Shown piece after piece: positions 37,380 through 45,651 of a DNA stretch of 64,000 nt (positions within the stretch are counted from its first letter, which is position 1; each line of letters opens with the position of its first letter). The DNA comes from Pseudomonas viridiflava (lineage in GTDB: Bacteria > Pseudomonadota > Gammaproteobacteria > Pseudomonadales > Pseudomonadaceae), in NCBI RefSeq assembly GCF_900589395.1, contig NZ_UUIS01000027.1, positions 255,002 through 319,001 of the forward strand. Reading direction: 5' to 3'. A model generated the notes under the pieces. That model ran no database searches. It had not been told where the DNA came from and worked only from the letters and a program-made list of their open reading frames with translations. The translations under genes and the position numbers were made by a program.

Positions 37380-38690
37380 ATGACGGCCATTGCACGACCA
37401 CGTCCCCAACCGTTTTCCCGCGCTGACTACCGGACCCTGGGCCTGGCAGCGCTCGGTGGCGCCCTGGAAATCTACGACTTCATCATCTTCGTGTTCTTTG
37501 CCCTGACCCTGAGCCAGCTGTTCTTCCCGCCGGAAATGCCCGAATGGCTGCGCCTGCTGCAAAGTTTCGGGATCTTTGTCACCGGTTACCTGGCCCGCCC
37601 GCTGGGCGGCATCCTGATGGCGCACTTCGCCGACCGCCTGGGACGCAAGCGCGTCTTCAGCCTGAGCATCCTGATGATGGCCTTGCCCTGCCTGCTGATC
37701 GGCCTGATGCCGACCTATGCGCAGATCGGCTACTGGGCACCCTTGCTGTTGCTGGGGCTGCGGATTCTGCAAGGGGCGGCGGTGGGCGGCGAGGTGCCCA
37801 GCGCCTGGGTCTTCGTCGCCGAGCACGCCCCGCAAGGCCATCGCGGCTACGCCCTGGGCGTGCTGCAGGCCGGTCTGACCTTCGGCTACCTGCTCGGCGC
37901 GCTGACCGCCACCTGGCTGGCGCGGGCCTACACCCCGTCTGAAATACTCGACTATGCCTGGCGCATTCCCTTCCTGCTGGGCGGTGTATTTGGCGTGGTC
38001 GGGGTCTGGCTGCGCCGCTGGTTGAGCGAAACCCCGGTGTTCATGGCATTGCACGCCCAGCGTCAGGGCATCAAGCGTCTGCCCTTGGGCCAGGTGCTTG
38101 GCGAGCATCGCCAGGCGCTGTTGCCAGCGGCCTTGCTGACCTGTGTGCTGACCTCGGCGGTGGTGGTGCTGGTGGTGATCACCCCGACGATCATGCAGCA
38201 ACGTTTCGGCTTCACCGCGCGCGACACCTTTGCCCTCAGCGCGCTGGGCATCGTTTTTCTCAACATCGGGTGTGTGCTGGCCGGCCGGCTGGTCGACCGC
38301 ATCGGCGCCTGGCGCTGTGTGTCGCTCTACAGCCTGCTGCTGCCGATAGGCATCGGCCTGTTGTATGCCAGCCTGATCGAACAATGGCAGTGGCTGACGC
38401 CCGGCATGGCCTACGCCCTGGCAGGGCTGGGCTGCGGCATCGTCGGGGTCGTACCGTCGGTGATGGTGGGGCTGTTTCCGGCGCGTATCAGGGTGTCGGG
38501 CATTTCGTTCACCTACAACATCGCCTATGCAGTCTGGGCCAGCCTCACGCCGTTGCTACTGATCGGCCTGCTGCCCTGGAGCCCTTGGGTGGCTGTGGGG
38601 TACTGCGCGGTCATGGGGCTGATCGGGCTGCTCGCCGCGAGGGTGTTCGGTGCCCGCCAGCCTCTGGCCATCGAGACGCACACGGCCTGA
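37380..38690 (+). CDS. MFS transporter, metabolite:H+ symporter type
   Basis: A 436-residue inner-membrane carrier with twelve predicted segments. MHS-type hallmarks are LGGALEIYDFIIFVFFALTL (split), the GYLARPLGGILMAHFADRLGRKRVF loop (also split) and LQGAAVGGEVPSAWVFVAEHA. Such proteins import organic acids, osmolytes or shikimate with protons. Substrate unknown. The ATG at 37380 is preferred; the upstream frame lacks membrane character. Confidence 0.88.
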   Translation: MTAIARPRPQPFSRADYRTLGLAALGGALEIYDFIIFVFFALTLSQLFFPPEMPEWLRLLQSFGIFVTGYLARPLGGILMAHFADRLGRKRVFSLSILMMALPCLLIGLMPTYAQIGYWAPLLLLGLRILQGAAVGGEVPSAWVFVAEHAPQGHRGYALGVLQAGLTFGYLLGALTATWLARAYTPSEILDYAWRIPFLLGGVFGVVGVWLRRWLSETPVFMALHAQRQGIKRLPLGQVLGEHRQALLPAALLTCVLTSAVVVLVVITPTIMQQRFGFTARDTFALSALGIVFLNIGCVLAGRLVDRIGAWRCVSLYSLLLPIGIGLLYASLIEQWQWLTPGMAYALAGLGCGIVGVVPSVMVGLFPARIRVSGISFTYNIAYAVWASLTPLLLIGLLPWSPWVAVGYCAVMGLIGLLAARVFGARQPLAIETHTA

Positions 38691-38802
38691 CAAATGACAC
38701 GCACGCATGACTGCTGGCGGATGACCGGCGGTGATCGGCATGCGATGGCGGACTAGGCTTCATGGACCTGCAACCGAGCCGACTATCGGCAGGAGCTTTT
38801 CC

Positions 38803-39243
38803 ATGAACATCGCCGGCGATGAACGTGCCACGGCCATCGAAACCCTGCTCAAGGCCTGGTCCGAGGCTGTGCGTAGCAAGGACGTGAGCCGCATCATGGA
38901 GTTTTACCACCCGGATGTCGTTGCCTTCGACGCGATCAGCCAATTGCAATTCAAGGGTCTGGATGCCTATCGGCAGCATTGGGCAGCCTGCCTGGAGATG
39001 TGTCCGGGTGCCATGTTGTTCGAACAGCACCAACTGCAGATCCACGCTGAACAGACCGTGGCCTTTGCCCATTGGCTCAACCACTGCGGCGTCGAGGGTG
39101 ACAAGGACGCTTCGCACAGCTGCTGGATGCGTGGCAGCGCCGGTTACCGGCTGACCGGGACGGGCTGGAAAATCGTCCATGAACATTTCTCTGCACCGTT
39201 CGACATGACCGGCGGCACGGCACTGATGAACCTGCAACCCTGA
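38803..39243 (+). CDS. SnoaL-like / NTF2-fold protein
   Basis: A 146-residue protein with the NTF2/SnoaL-like alpha+beta cone: ETLLKAWSEAVRSKDVSRIM, FYHPDVVAFDAISQLQF, and the closing GWKIVHEHFSAPFD. Such folds bind small ligands or act as mild isomerases; the function here is unknown. AGGAGCTTTTCC precedes the ATG. Confidence 0.8.
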   Translation: MNIAGDERATAIETLLKAWSEAVRSKDVSRIMEFYHPDVVAFDAISQLQFKGLDAYRQHWAACLEMCPGAMLFEQHQLQIHAEQTVAFAHWLNHCGVEGDKDASHSCWMRGSAGYRLTGTGWKIVHEHFSAPFDMTGGTALMNLQP

Positions 39244-39339
39244 CATTGGCTTCTGTCAGGTGCGTGCCCGCGAAGGGCTCGCCGTGTGCGCGTGACCGCA
39301 CGCAATGGATCCAAATGTAACCGTGGATTGTAATTTCAT

Positions 39340-39362
39340 GGGCGCAAGTTTATCTTGCGCCC
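39340..39362. other. perfect 9-bp hairpin in a 445-base gene-free stretch
   Basis: GGGCGCAAG, loop TTTAT, CTTGCGCCC form a perfect stem-loop. A second small one (ATGCAC, TTATC, GTGCAT) follows near 39406. The stretch 39244-39688 is AT-rich and holds no convincing coding frame. The hairpins may terminate the upstream gene or belong to a small RNA. Confidence 0.4.
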
Positions 39363-39629
39363 AGCGCGTTATTTCGGCGCGAAACAAGAATGGCCTGTCA
39401 AATTCATGCACTTATCGTGCATCGAATACCGGCTGCCCGAGAATTGGATATTCAACTAATAAGAAAAGTCTGAATTGTATGTAGGAATTGTTCTGGTCAA
39501 TAAATAAAGGCTGTGTGGGTTCGTCTGGCATCATGAAAAGATGAAGCAGGATCTTGTGCGCTCAGGGGAGGGAGTGCCTGGTTTACAGTCGACGCCCTGT
39601 GCCGAATGACCTGAATCTACAAATAGTAA

Positions 39630-39650
39630 GTGTGGAGAATTCTCCTACAC
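39630..39650. promoter_or_regulatory. palindrome upstream of the LuxR-type gene
   Basis: GTGTGGAGAATTCTCCTACAC contains the perfect 12-bp palindrome GGAGAATTCTCC with GTGT/ACAC flanks offset by one base. It lies about 38 bases before the ATG of the stand-alone LuxR-type protein, in the right size class for a dimeric HTH operator. Confidence 0.5.
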
Positions 39651-39688
39651 GTTAAGTCGATGATGTTGCAGCGATGAGGGGAAACATC

Positions 39689-39892
39689 ATGTGTGTAACG
39701 AGCCGGGAGCGGCAGGTGCTGGGGTTGTTGCTACAAGGCAGAACCAACAAGGAAATCGCTGAGCAGCTCAGGATCAGTGGTTATACGGTGCGTGACCATG
39801 TGTCGTCGCTGTTGCGAAAGAGTCAGGTCAAGACGCGTGCACAACTGTTGGCTCAGTACATGCGCGGTATTCTGACGCCGCCTCTTGGCTGA
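39689..39892 (+). CDS. stand-alone LuxR/GerE DNA-binding protein
   Basis: A 67-residue protein consisting of nothing but a LuxR-type HTH: TSRERQVLGLLLQGRTNKEI, AEQLRISGYTVRDHVSSLLR and KSQVKTRAQLLAQY. No sensor or receiver domain is present. The ATG at 39689 is set by GAGGGGA 7 bases upstream; the ATG at 39674 overlaps that site. A long AT-rich upstream region with a strong palindrome suggests its own regulation. Target genes unknown; the next gene, of unknown function, may be one. Confidence 0.8.
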   Translation: MCVTSRERQVLGLLLQGRTNKEIAEQLRISGYTVRDHVSSLLRKSQVKTRAQLLAQYMRGILTPPLG

Positions 39893-40179
39893 CCCCCTAC
39901 ATCTGTCGGATTGTGCGGCCACCCAATAACTTCATAATGTGCTTACTGCACGTTTATTCGAATGCGTGTGCAGCAGAGTGCCAGGCAAGTGTGCATGTCG
40001 TACACCAGGTCATGACCGACAAGGATGTCCCGGTTTGGCGCGACCGCGCGTTGGGCGTGGGATGTATCCGTCGCATAAACACAAAGAAAGAAACGATACC
40101 GACACGGTGTGGCCGATGTTCAGGGGCATTGTGTGTCGTGTTGTCGTGAACTTTCATTTTTCTGATAAGGAGTTTTTTC

Positions 40180-40917
40180 ATGGCAAGAAGTCTTGAAAAC
40201 TATGCAATGCCTGTGGTGCAACCTGTGCCGGTAGTTTCCGAAGCCGACTGCCTGCAGGCCTTTCGCAATGTGCGGCAGCGACAGGCGAAACTGGCGCCGG
40301 CAAAGCTGGTGGCGCTGCACGATCGCCTGCTGGGCCCCAAGGGTATTTTCGTGCTGCTGGGGCGTGAGCTGGAACAGCTCGGTCGCCAGGCCCCCTTGCT
40401 TGAGGACGTAACGGCCCTGGACAGCATCGAACGCCGCACGCTGGCCGAAAGGGCCGTGGTCTGCGCGCTGGCCTATCACAACCGCCGCACAGCCACCCTG
40501 AACCCGTACCGTGAAGCCAGCCGCGAGCGCCTGTGCTGGATGGTCTACGACAAGCATGCGCCGTTCGCCCTTGTGGAGCGCTACGTGGCCTTGCTGGCCC
40601 TGCACCAGCGCGACGGTGTGTTCTTTGCCCGCCTGATCGAAACCACCCGTGGCTGCGTGGAGCGGCGCATCCTGTTCAGTGGTCTGCTGGAGCATCACGA
40701 CGCCTTGCTGCCTGTCGAACGCAGCGTCTACCCGGCCGACTACCGGGCCGCGCAGCAGCGCCACCTGGATCACGAAGAGTCGATCTACGGCCCGCTGGAC
40801 CTCGACCAACCGATCTGGAAGCTGCTCGAAACCCTGGGATCGAAAAAACTGCTTCGGCGTGTGGCCGCACAACTGGCCCGACGCCAGGCGTTGCTGCAGA
40901 CCGCTACCGACCGATGA
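40180..40917 (+). CDS. uncharacterised 245-residue protein
   Basis: A soluble, mainly helical protein without signal peptide. Arg-rich helices such as RNVRQRQAKLAPAKLVALHD and KLLRRVAAQLARRQALL stand out. I do not recognise a family. AAGGAG before the ATG is a strong ribosome site. It follows the 67-residue LuxR-type regulator by 287 bases with no terminator seen. Its last 14 bases overlap the convergent gene that ends at 40904. Confidence 0.75.
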   Translation: MARSLENYAMPVVQPVPVVSEADCLQAFRNVRQRQAKLAPAKLVALHDRLLGPKGIFVLLGRELEQLGRQAPLLEDVTALDSIERRTLAERAVVCALAYHNRRTATLNPYREASRERLCWMVYDKHAPFALVERYVALLALHQRDGVFFARLIETTRGCVERRILFSGLLEHHDALLPVERSVYPADYRAAQQRHLDHEESIYGPLDLDQPIWKLLETLGSKKLLRRVAAQLARRQALLQTATDR

Positions 40918-41491
40918 TGGCCTTTACAGCGGCCTCGTGAGCCTTGGGGTCCCTGGCGCTGGAAATCACATTCAAGACCGCCGAGCGGCTGCCGGATGCG
41001 GCCAGCAACGTGGTGCTCAAGACATTTGCGCCCCCGAGGGTGGCCGAGGCATCAAGCTGGCGCACGCCCAGGCCGTTCTTCTTGAGCAAGCGCTGTTCGC
41101 CCAGGCGCTGCACATTCTGATAACTGCTGCCTTGCTGGGTGAGGGCGGCGGCAGACAGCTCATCGAGCACCTGGGCGTCGTTGTCACTGGCCTCGACCCC
41201 GACAGGAATCGGGGTTTCGGTCACGATCAGCACGCGCTTTTCAGCGGGGTGGGTGTACATCGCGCCGCTCACCCCTTCGGCACGCGCCTTGGCATCGACC
41301 TCTGGCATTTCGTCCTTCACATAGCCGGCCGGCAGGGTGAATGCCAGTTTGCCCCCCAGCAGCGACACCTGCAGGTTGGCCGCTGCCGCCTTGGACGGTT
41401 TGCCGCGCGTTTCGGCCTGTACGGTCAAGGGGGCCAAAGGGGTACTCAGCAACAGGGCCAGCAAAGCGAATCGAAAGTGCAGCATGGGCAT
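40904..41491 (-). CDS. exported protein of unknown function
   Basis: A 195-residue protein with a signal peptide (MPMLHFRFALLALLLSTPLA). The mature chain is alpha/beta with ANLQVSLLGGKLAFTLPAGYV, EKRVLIVTETPIPVG, and a closing SARDPKAHEAAVKAIIGR. No catalytic motif is recognised. It is likely periplasmic. The 3' end overlaps the convergent 245-residue gene by 14 bases. Confidence 0.75.
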   Translation of the reverse strand: MPMLHFRFALLALLLSTPLAPLTVQAETRGKPSKAAAANLQVSLLGGKLAFTLPAGYVKDEMPEVDAKARAEGVSGAMYTHPAEKRVLIVTETPIPVGVEASDNDAQVLDELSAAALTQQGSSYQNVQRLGEQRLLKKNGLGVRQLDASATLGGANVLSTTLLAASGSRSAVLNVISSARDPKAHEAAVKAIIGR

Positions 41492-41938
41492 TGAAAAGGC
41501 CTTGATCGGTTGGGCGCAAAGGGCTGTCAGTTTGCCTCAATGGCCCTTGGCCTGTCGCGCCCGGCGCCTGGGCACCCCGCTGCAGGACCACGGGGCGACA
41601 GTCCTTGCCAGGCTGCATGCCGCTTACTGTGCGGCGTCCAGGCTTTGAGCAGGTTCTCGGGTGTAAAAAATTTTCAGGTGCACGGAACTTTTCAAAAGAT
41701 CCCTAAAATCCACTTGCATCGGCCTGAGGGTTAGCCAATGATGCGCCGGATTCATCCCTGAAAGCCTGACTTGCTTGCCAGGGAAGCTCCGCTACGCTTG
41801 CCTTCAAACCAGTCTGGTGATGACCAGCTGCTTTTTCAAAAGCCATGTAAGGCGTCGCTCACGACCATGCCCGGTGTGCTAGACCTTTAACAAGCGTGCC
41901 CCGGACATTTGCAGTTCCATCAGGAGAGGTTGCAGTCG

Positions 41939-43504
41939 ATGCGTTTGAACATGCCCGTCACCCAGAACGAAAGAACCTTTCCTGCCCACGAGCGGCTCAT
42001 CTCCACCACCGACCTCAACAGCCACGTCACCTACTGCAACGATGCCTTCGCCGCCATCAGCGGCTTTACCCGTGAAGAACTGGTCGGCCAGCCGCACAAC
42101 CTGGTGCGCCACCCGGACATGCCGGCCTCGGTATTCGCCCACATGTGGGAGACCATCAAGCAAGGCAAACCGTGGATGGGCGTGGTCAAGAACCGCTCCA
42201 AGAACGGCGACTTCTACTGGGTCAGCGCCTACGTCACCGCTGTGTATGAAAACGGCCGCATCATCGGCTACGAGTCGGTGCGCTCGCTGCCCACCCGCGA
42301 CCAGGTCCGCCGCGCCGAAGCGCTGTACGCCCGTCTGCGCGCTGACAAACCCGCTATCTCGCTCGCCAGCAGCGCGACGTACCACCTGATGCGCCAACTG
42401 CCCATGATCTGCGCCGCCATCGCGCTGGTTGCAGGCAACTACCTGCTTGATGACACCCCGTTCCTGGTGCTGATGCTGGTGGTGCTGCTCGGCCTGGGCG
42501 TGTACCTCGAAGCCCGCCACCGGCGCGGCCTGCAGAAAACCCTTGATGAACACCCCAAGGCTTTCACCAGCGCCCTGGTGGCTCTGACCTACAGCGACAA
42601 CCGCGGCCCGCAGGCGCAACTGGACCTGGCCATGCTCAGCGGCGAAGCCCGCCTGCAAACGGCCCTGACCCGCCTGGTCGACACCGGCGAAAGCGTCAAG
42701 CAACGCGCCGGGCAATCGGCGCAGCTGTCGATCCAGCAAGCGCGCTCGCTGGACCAGCAACGCAACGAAACCGACCAGTCGGCCACCGCCATCAACCAGA
42801 TGGCCGCCACCATCCAGGAAGTGACCCACAACGTGCAGAACACCGCACACGCCGCCCAGGAAGCCGACAAGCTGGCCCTGCAAGGCCGCAACCTGGCCGA
42901 CGAAAGCCTGCTGGCCATCCGGCACATGGCCAATAGCGTCACTGAAATCGGCAACGCCGTCGGTGAACTGGCCAGCGCCACCCAATCGATCGGCAGCGTG
43001 GTCGACGTGATCACCTCCATCGCCCAGCAGACCAACCTGCTGGCGCTCAACGCCGCCATCGAAGCCGCCCGCGCTGGCGAACAGGGCAGGGGCTTTGCGG
43101 TGGTCGCCGACGAAGTCCGCAGCCTGGCCTCGCGGACCCAGTCGTCCACCGAAGAAATCCAGAAAATCATCACCTCCCTGCGTGACGGCGCCGACCGCGC
43201 CGTGGCCACTGCCAACCGCGGCGGGCAAATCTCCCACGAGAGCGTCGCCAGCGTCGAGGCGGTGCAACAGGCCCTGGATGGCATCAGCCAGGCCGTGACC
43301 CGCATCACCGGCATGAGCCAGCAAATGGCCTCGGCCTCCGAAGAACAAAGCCACGTGGCGGAAAACATCAGCCAGCAGATCACCCGCATCGCGCAACTGT
43401 GCGACCAGAGCGCCGGACAGGCCGAACAAGGCTCGACCATCAGCCGCGAGCTGGAAGTATCGGCGCAGTACCTGCACAGCCTGGCCGAGCGGTTCAGCCG
43501 GTAA
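41939..43504 (+). CDS. aer: Aer-like PAS-domain aerotaxis receptor
   Basis: A 521-residue energy-taxis receptor. The N-terminal PAS domain has [20 protein letters not shown], then [15 protein letters not shown] and [16 protein letters not shown], i.e. the FAD-binding PAS of Aer. A membrane hairpin (about residues 165-190, [15 protein letters not shown], then [16 protein letters not shown]) leads to a signalling domain with tip [20 protein letters not shown]. It has no periplasmic ligand domain and senses redox or oxygen from the cytoplasm. The ATG at 41939 follows GGAGAGG. The 447-base gap before it shows no gene. Confidence 0.9.
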   Translation: MRLNMPVTQNERTFPAHERLISTTDLNSHVTYCNDAFAAISGFTREELVGQPHNLVRHPDMPASVFAHMWETIKQGKPWMGVVKNRSKNGDFYWVSAYVTAVYENGRIIGYESVRSLPTRDQVRRAEALYARLRADKPAISLASSATYHLMRQLPMICAAIALVAGNYLLDDTPFLVLMLVVLLGLGVYLEARHRRGLQKTLDEHPKAFTSALVALTYSDNRGPQAQLDLAMLSGEARLQTALTRLVDTGESVKQRAGQSAQLSIQQARSLDQQRNETDQSATAINQMAATIQEVTHNVQNTAHAAQEADKLALQGRNLADESLLAIRHMANSVTEIGNAVGELASATQSIGSVVDVITSIAQQTNLLALNAAIEAARAGEQGRGFAVVADEVRSLASRTQSSTEEIQKIITSLRDGADRAVATANRGGQISHESVASVEAVQQALDGISQAVTRITGMSQQMASASEEQSHVAENISQQITRIAQLCDQSAGQAEQGSTISRELEVSAQYLHSLAERFSR

Positions 43505-43566
43505 GACAACACCGAACGGATACAGGTGATCACCTGCCACTTTGGCGCACTGCCAACACCCGATCT

Positions 43567-43628
43567 GTAGGAGCGACCAACGGTCGCGAAAAGGCCATGC
43601 GGCGTTCGCGACCGCTGGTCGCTCCTGT
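43567..43628. repeat. REPIN-like palindrome, short type
   Basis: GTAGGAGCGACC and GGTCGCTCC form the ends of a palindrome with GGTCGCGAA and TTCGCGACC in the centre. A related element lies at 61867. It separates the aer-like gene from the AT-rich type VI module. Confidence 0.7.
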
Positions 43629-43774
43629 GGCGTAATGCCGGACCACCGCGACCGGCTGCGCCAGCAGTCGTAAAAATAGCGCCTCGCTACCGCCCTATCT
43701 GATGGCGGCAGATCTCTACGGTCTTTAAAGCATAACAGCGCCGTATCAAAAACCAGGTGCGCCCCACACGACCC

Positions 43775-44119
43775 TCAGCGTATCCGCGGATCAAACCCTT
43801 TCTTCCAGAACTTCAACCTGTAACGTTTGCGCCAGAACCGCTCATCCTCGGAAACGGGATAAGTGGTTGCATGCAAGGCAGTGCACAGCATGGACATCAG
43901 CCGCAATAGCGGTTCATCGATGTACCCGTAAAAAACCAGATGATTGGTTTTCACGACCGTCCAATGCACAAGCATCATGACGAGGTTGGGGGTGAAAACA
44001 GTGCGCCAAACCAGTTTGCTGTAGCGCTTGCCAGAGCGTTTCAGCTTGCACCACAGCGAGGGCAAGTAGAGAGCGATGGATAAGGTGATATAGAGAGGAT
44101 AAAAGTCAAAGTCTGTCAT
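43775..44119 (-). CDS. putative immunity-type membrane protein, third paralogue
   Basis: A 114-residue membrane protein, the most diverged of three tandem relatives. It keeps the family pattern: LYLPSLWCKLKRSGK near the start and a basic tail with RFWRKRYRLKFWKKGFDPRIR split around the FDP.IR signature. Two or three hydrophobic segments are predicted. It follows the second paralogue by 53 bases. Base composition is AT-rich. An immunity role against the nearby effector is inferred from position and duplication. Confidence 0.7.
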   Translation of the reverse strand: MTDFDFYPLYITLSIALYLPSLWCKLKRSGKRYSKLVWRTVFTPNLVMMLVHWTVVKTNHLVFYGYIDEPLLRLMSMLCTALHATTYPVSEDERFWRKRYRLKFWKKGFDPRIR

Positions 44120-44172
44120 TGGCAGTGTCGGGTCGGTTGCGACGGTCAGAGAGGGGCTGCATGGGTAGGGAT

Positions 44173-44550
44173 TCAGCCGCGCTTTTTTCGATGCTCACGG
44201 CGGTAGTCATGAATAGATTTTTTATGCCGACGGATTTTAGGATCAAAACGATTTCGCCAGCGCCAGCGACGATTTTTATGTGCACGAGGAATGGCCAGGC
44301 CATGAAGCAGTATCAAGGCAGCCGACAGAAAACCTGCCGGCAGGAACAGAAGACTTTCCTGAGAGAAAAGCCTGCCCGACTCTATAAGGTAGGAGTGGTA
44401 GATGATCATGAGGGTGTTGTAGATCAACATGATGTGGTTGCGAGCTTTGGTAAAGCCTCTTCCAGACCAAGCGAATTTCGTCCAGTGTGCCGGAAGATAG
44501 AACACTGTCGAGACGGCGATCACCAATAGAGCGAGCAGCGTGTTGTTCAT
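44173..44550 (-). CDS. putative immunity-type membrane protein, second paralogue
   Basis: A 125-residue protein with two or three hydrophobic segments (NNTLLALLVIAVSTVFYLPA; LLFLPAGFLSAALILLHGLA) and a strongly basic tail WRWRNRFDPKIRRHKK. It matches the first paralogue at FYLPAHWTKFAWSGRGF and at MLIYNTL. The ATG overlaps the stop of the first paralogue (ATGA), indicating translational coupling. Probably an inner-membrane immunity protein; that role is inferred. Confidence 0.72.
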   Translation of the reverse strand: MNNTLLALLVIAVSTVFYLPAHWTKFAWSGRGFTKARNHIMLIYNTLMIIYHSYLIESGRLFSQESLLFLPAGFLSAALILLHGLAIPRAHKNRRWRWRNRFDPKIRRHKKSIHDYRREHRKKRG

Positions 44551-44936
44551 GATCGTTTCCAGAAAAACAGAATGGATGTTCTCGGCTGTGCCAGTCGATA
44601 ACGGTCAAAGGTCAGTTTGTGTTTGCGGATTTTTGGGTCGAAGCGTTTGCGCAGACGCCAAGGTCTTCTTTTCCACGTTGTAGGAATGGCGGAAATGTGT
44701 AAGAAAATCATCAGTGCGGATAGCCAGCCCAGAGGGAATCTGTTCATGGAACCGTAGAAAGGGATGTGGCCCTTTTCCAGGAAGTACATATGAAGTGATC
44801 CGGTATAAATATTATAGATCATCAAGATCCATAGTTTTGTGTTGGAAAAGCCTTTGCCTGAAAATGCAAACTTTGCCCAGCGGGCAGGGATGTAGATGAC
44901 GACTATTATTGCCAGAATAATAATGATTTCATTCAT
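44547..44936 (-). CDS. putative immunity-type membrane protein, first paralogue
   Basis: A 129-residue protein. It starts MNEIIIILAIIVVIYIPARW, shares KFAFSGKGFSNTK and MIYNIYTGSLHMYFLEKG with the second paralogue, and ends in the same basic RKRFDPKIRKHKL pattern. Its ATG overlaps the last 8 bases of the effector gene (ATGAATGA). An in-frame ATG at 44957 is less likely. AT-rich. Probable inner-membrane immunity to the effector; there is no direct proof in the sequence. Confidence 0.75.
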   Translation of the reverse strand: MNEIIIILAIIVVIYIPARWAKFAFSGKGFSNTKLWILMIYNIYTGSLHMYFLEKGHIPFYGSMNRFPLGWLSALMIFLHISAIPTTWKRRPWRLRKRFDPKIRKHKLTFDRYRLAQPRTSILFFWKRS

Positions 44937-45651
44937 GTTGTTTGGTTTTTTCTTCATGCAGGCTGTGTAAGGTTACACCATCACCGATGGCCTCAAGGCC
45001 GAGTGCATATTTTGAAGTGTTTTTACAAGCTCTGACTTTGTCGCTCTCTGTATATCGCCAAAGCCGCCAAGCGTCAGGTTTTTTTATAAGTCGGACTAAT
45101 CCGTAAAAAGACAATCCCAAATCAGCCGCGCCATAGGCCATGTTTCCTTCATGTTCTGTACCGCCAAGCCACACAGAAAGCCCCTGGTATTGTTTGCGTA
45201 CCCATCCCTCTGTGTCCGTGCGGTTTCCAATTAGATTATGGCCATTTTCATAGATGTTATTGACTCCATGAGAAACAAGAGGAATGCCGAAAAATAAGCA
45301 AAGTGTTCCTCCGGATCCCGTACAAACACCGGCCCCTGTGGCAATCTGTGCGGTGCCAGCTGCGACGCCTATGACTTTTTTACCTACTTCAAATGATTGG
45401 GTGGAGAGTCTCTTGATTTCTGCTGTGATCGCATCCAAACCTTCCTGGGCATCTTTTAGTTCGGCCTTTACATCCTCTAAAATCCCTTGTGCAAAGCAAG
45501 CGATCTCCCGATTAAACTGCAGCCGCAACATTCCATCCCGAATATGCCGCGCCGATAACGTACACGCTTGCCCTTGCAGCGAAATCGCCGCCTGCTCGAC
45601 CTCCGCCAGCCCATGCCCGCCCGCCGCAGGCTTCTTCTCCAGCAGCGTCAT
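44929..45651 (-). CDS. DUF4225-like putative T6SS effector
   Basis: A 240-residue protein without signal peptide. The N-terminal 85 residues are helical; a hydrophobic region spans about 92-130 (VIGVAAGTAQIATGAGVCTG, then LCLFFGIPLVSHGVNN), followed by YENGHNLIGNRTDTEGWVRK and GGTEHEGNMAYGAADLG, which I recognise as the DUF4225 pattern. Membrane insertion and pore formation are plausible. It starts at an ATGA overlap with hcp, so it is likely delivered by that Hcp. The coding GC falls sharply after about residue 50. Confidence 0.8.
   Translation of the reverse strand: MTLLEKKPAAGGHGLAEVEQAAISLQGQACTLSARHIRDGMLRLQFNREIACFAQGILEDVKAELKDAQEGLDAITAEIKRLSTQSFEVGKKVIGVAAGTAQIATGAGVCTGSGGTLCLFFGIPLVSHGVNNIYENGHNLIGNRTDTEGWVRKQYQGLSVWLGGTEHEGNMAYGAADLGLSFYGLVRLIKKPDAWRLWRYTESDKVRACKNTSKYALGLEAIGDGVTLHSLHEEKTKQHE

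Noticed and set aside
41492..41938. Short plus-strand frame between the exported protein and the aer-like gene
   Set aside because: No ribosome site, no recognisable domain and poor codon pattern; treated as the promoter region of the aer-like gene, though no clear promoter motif was found.
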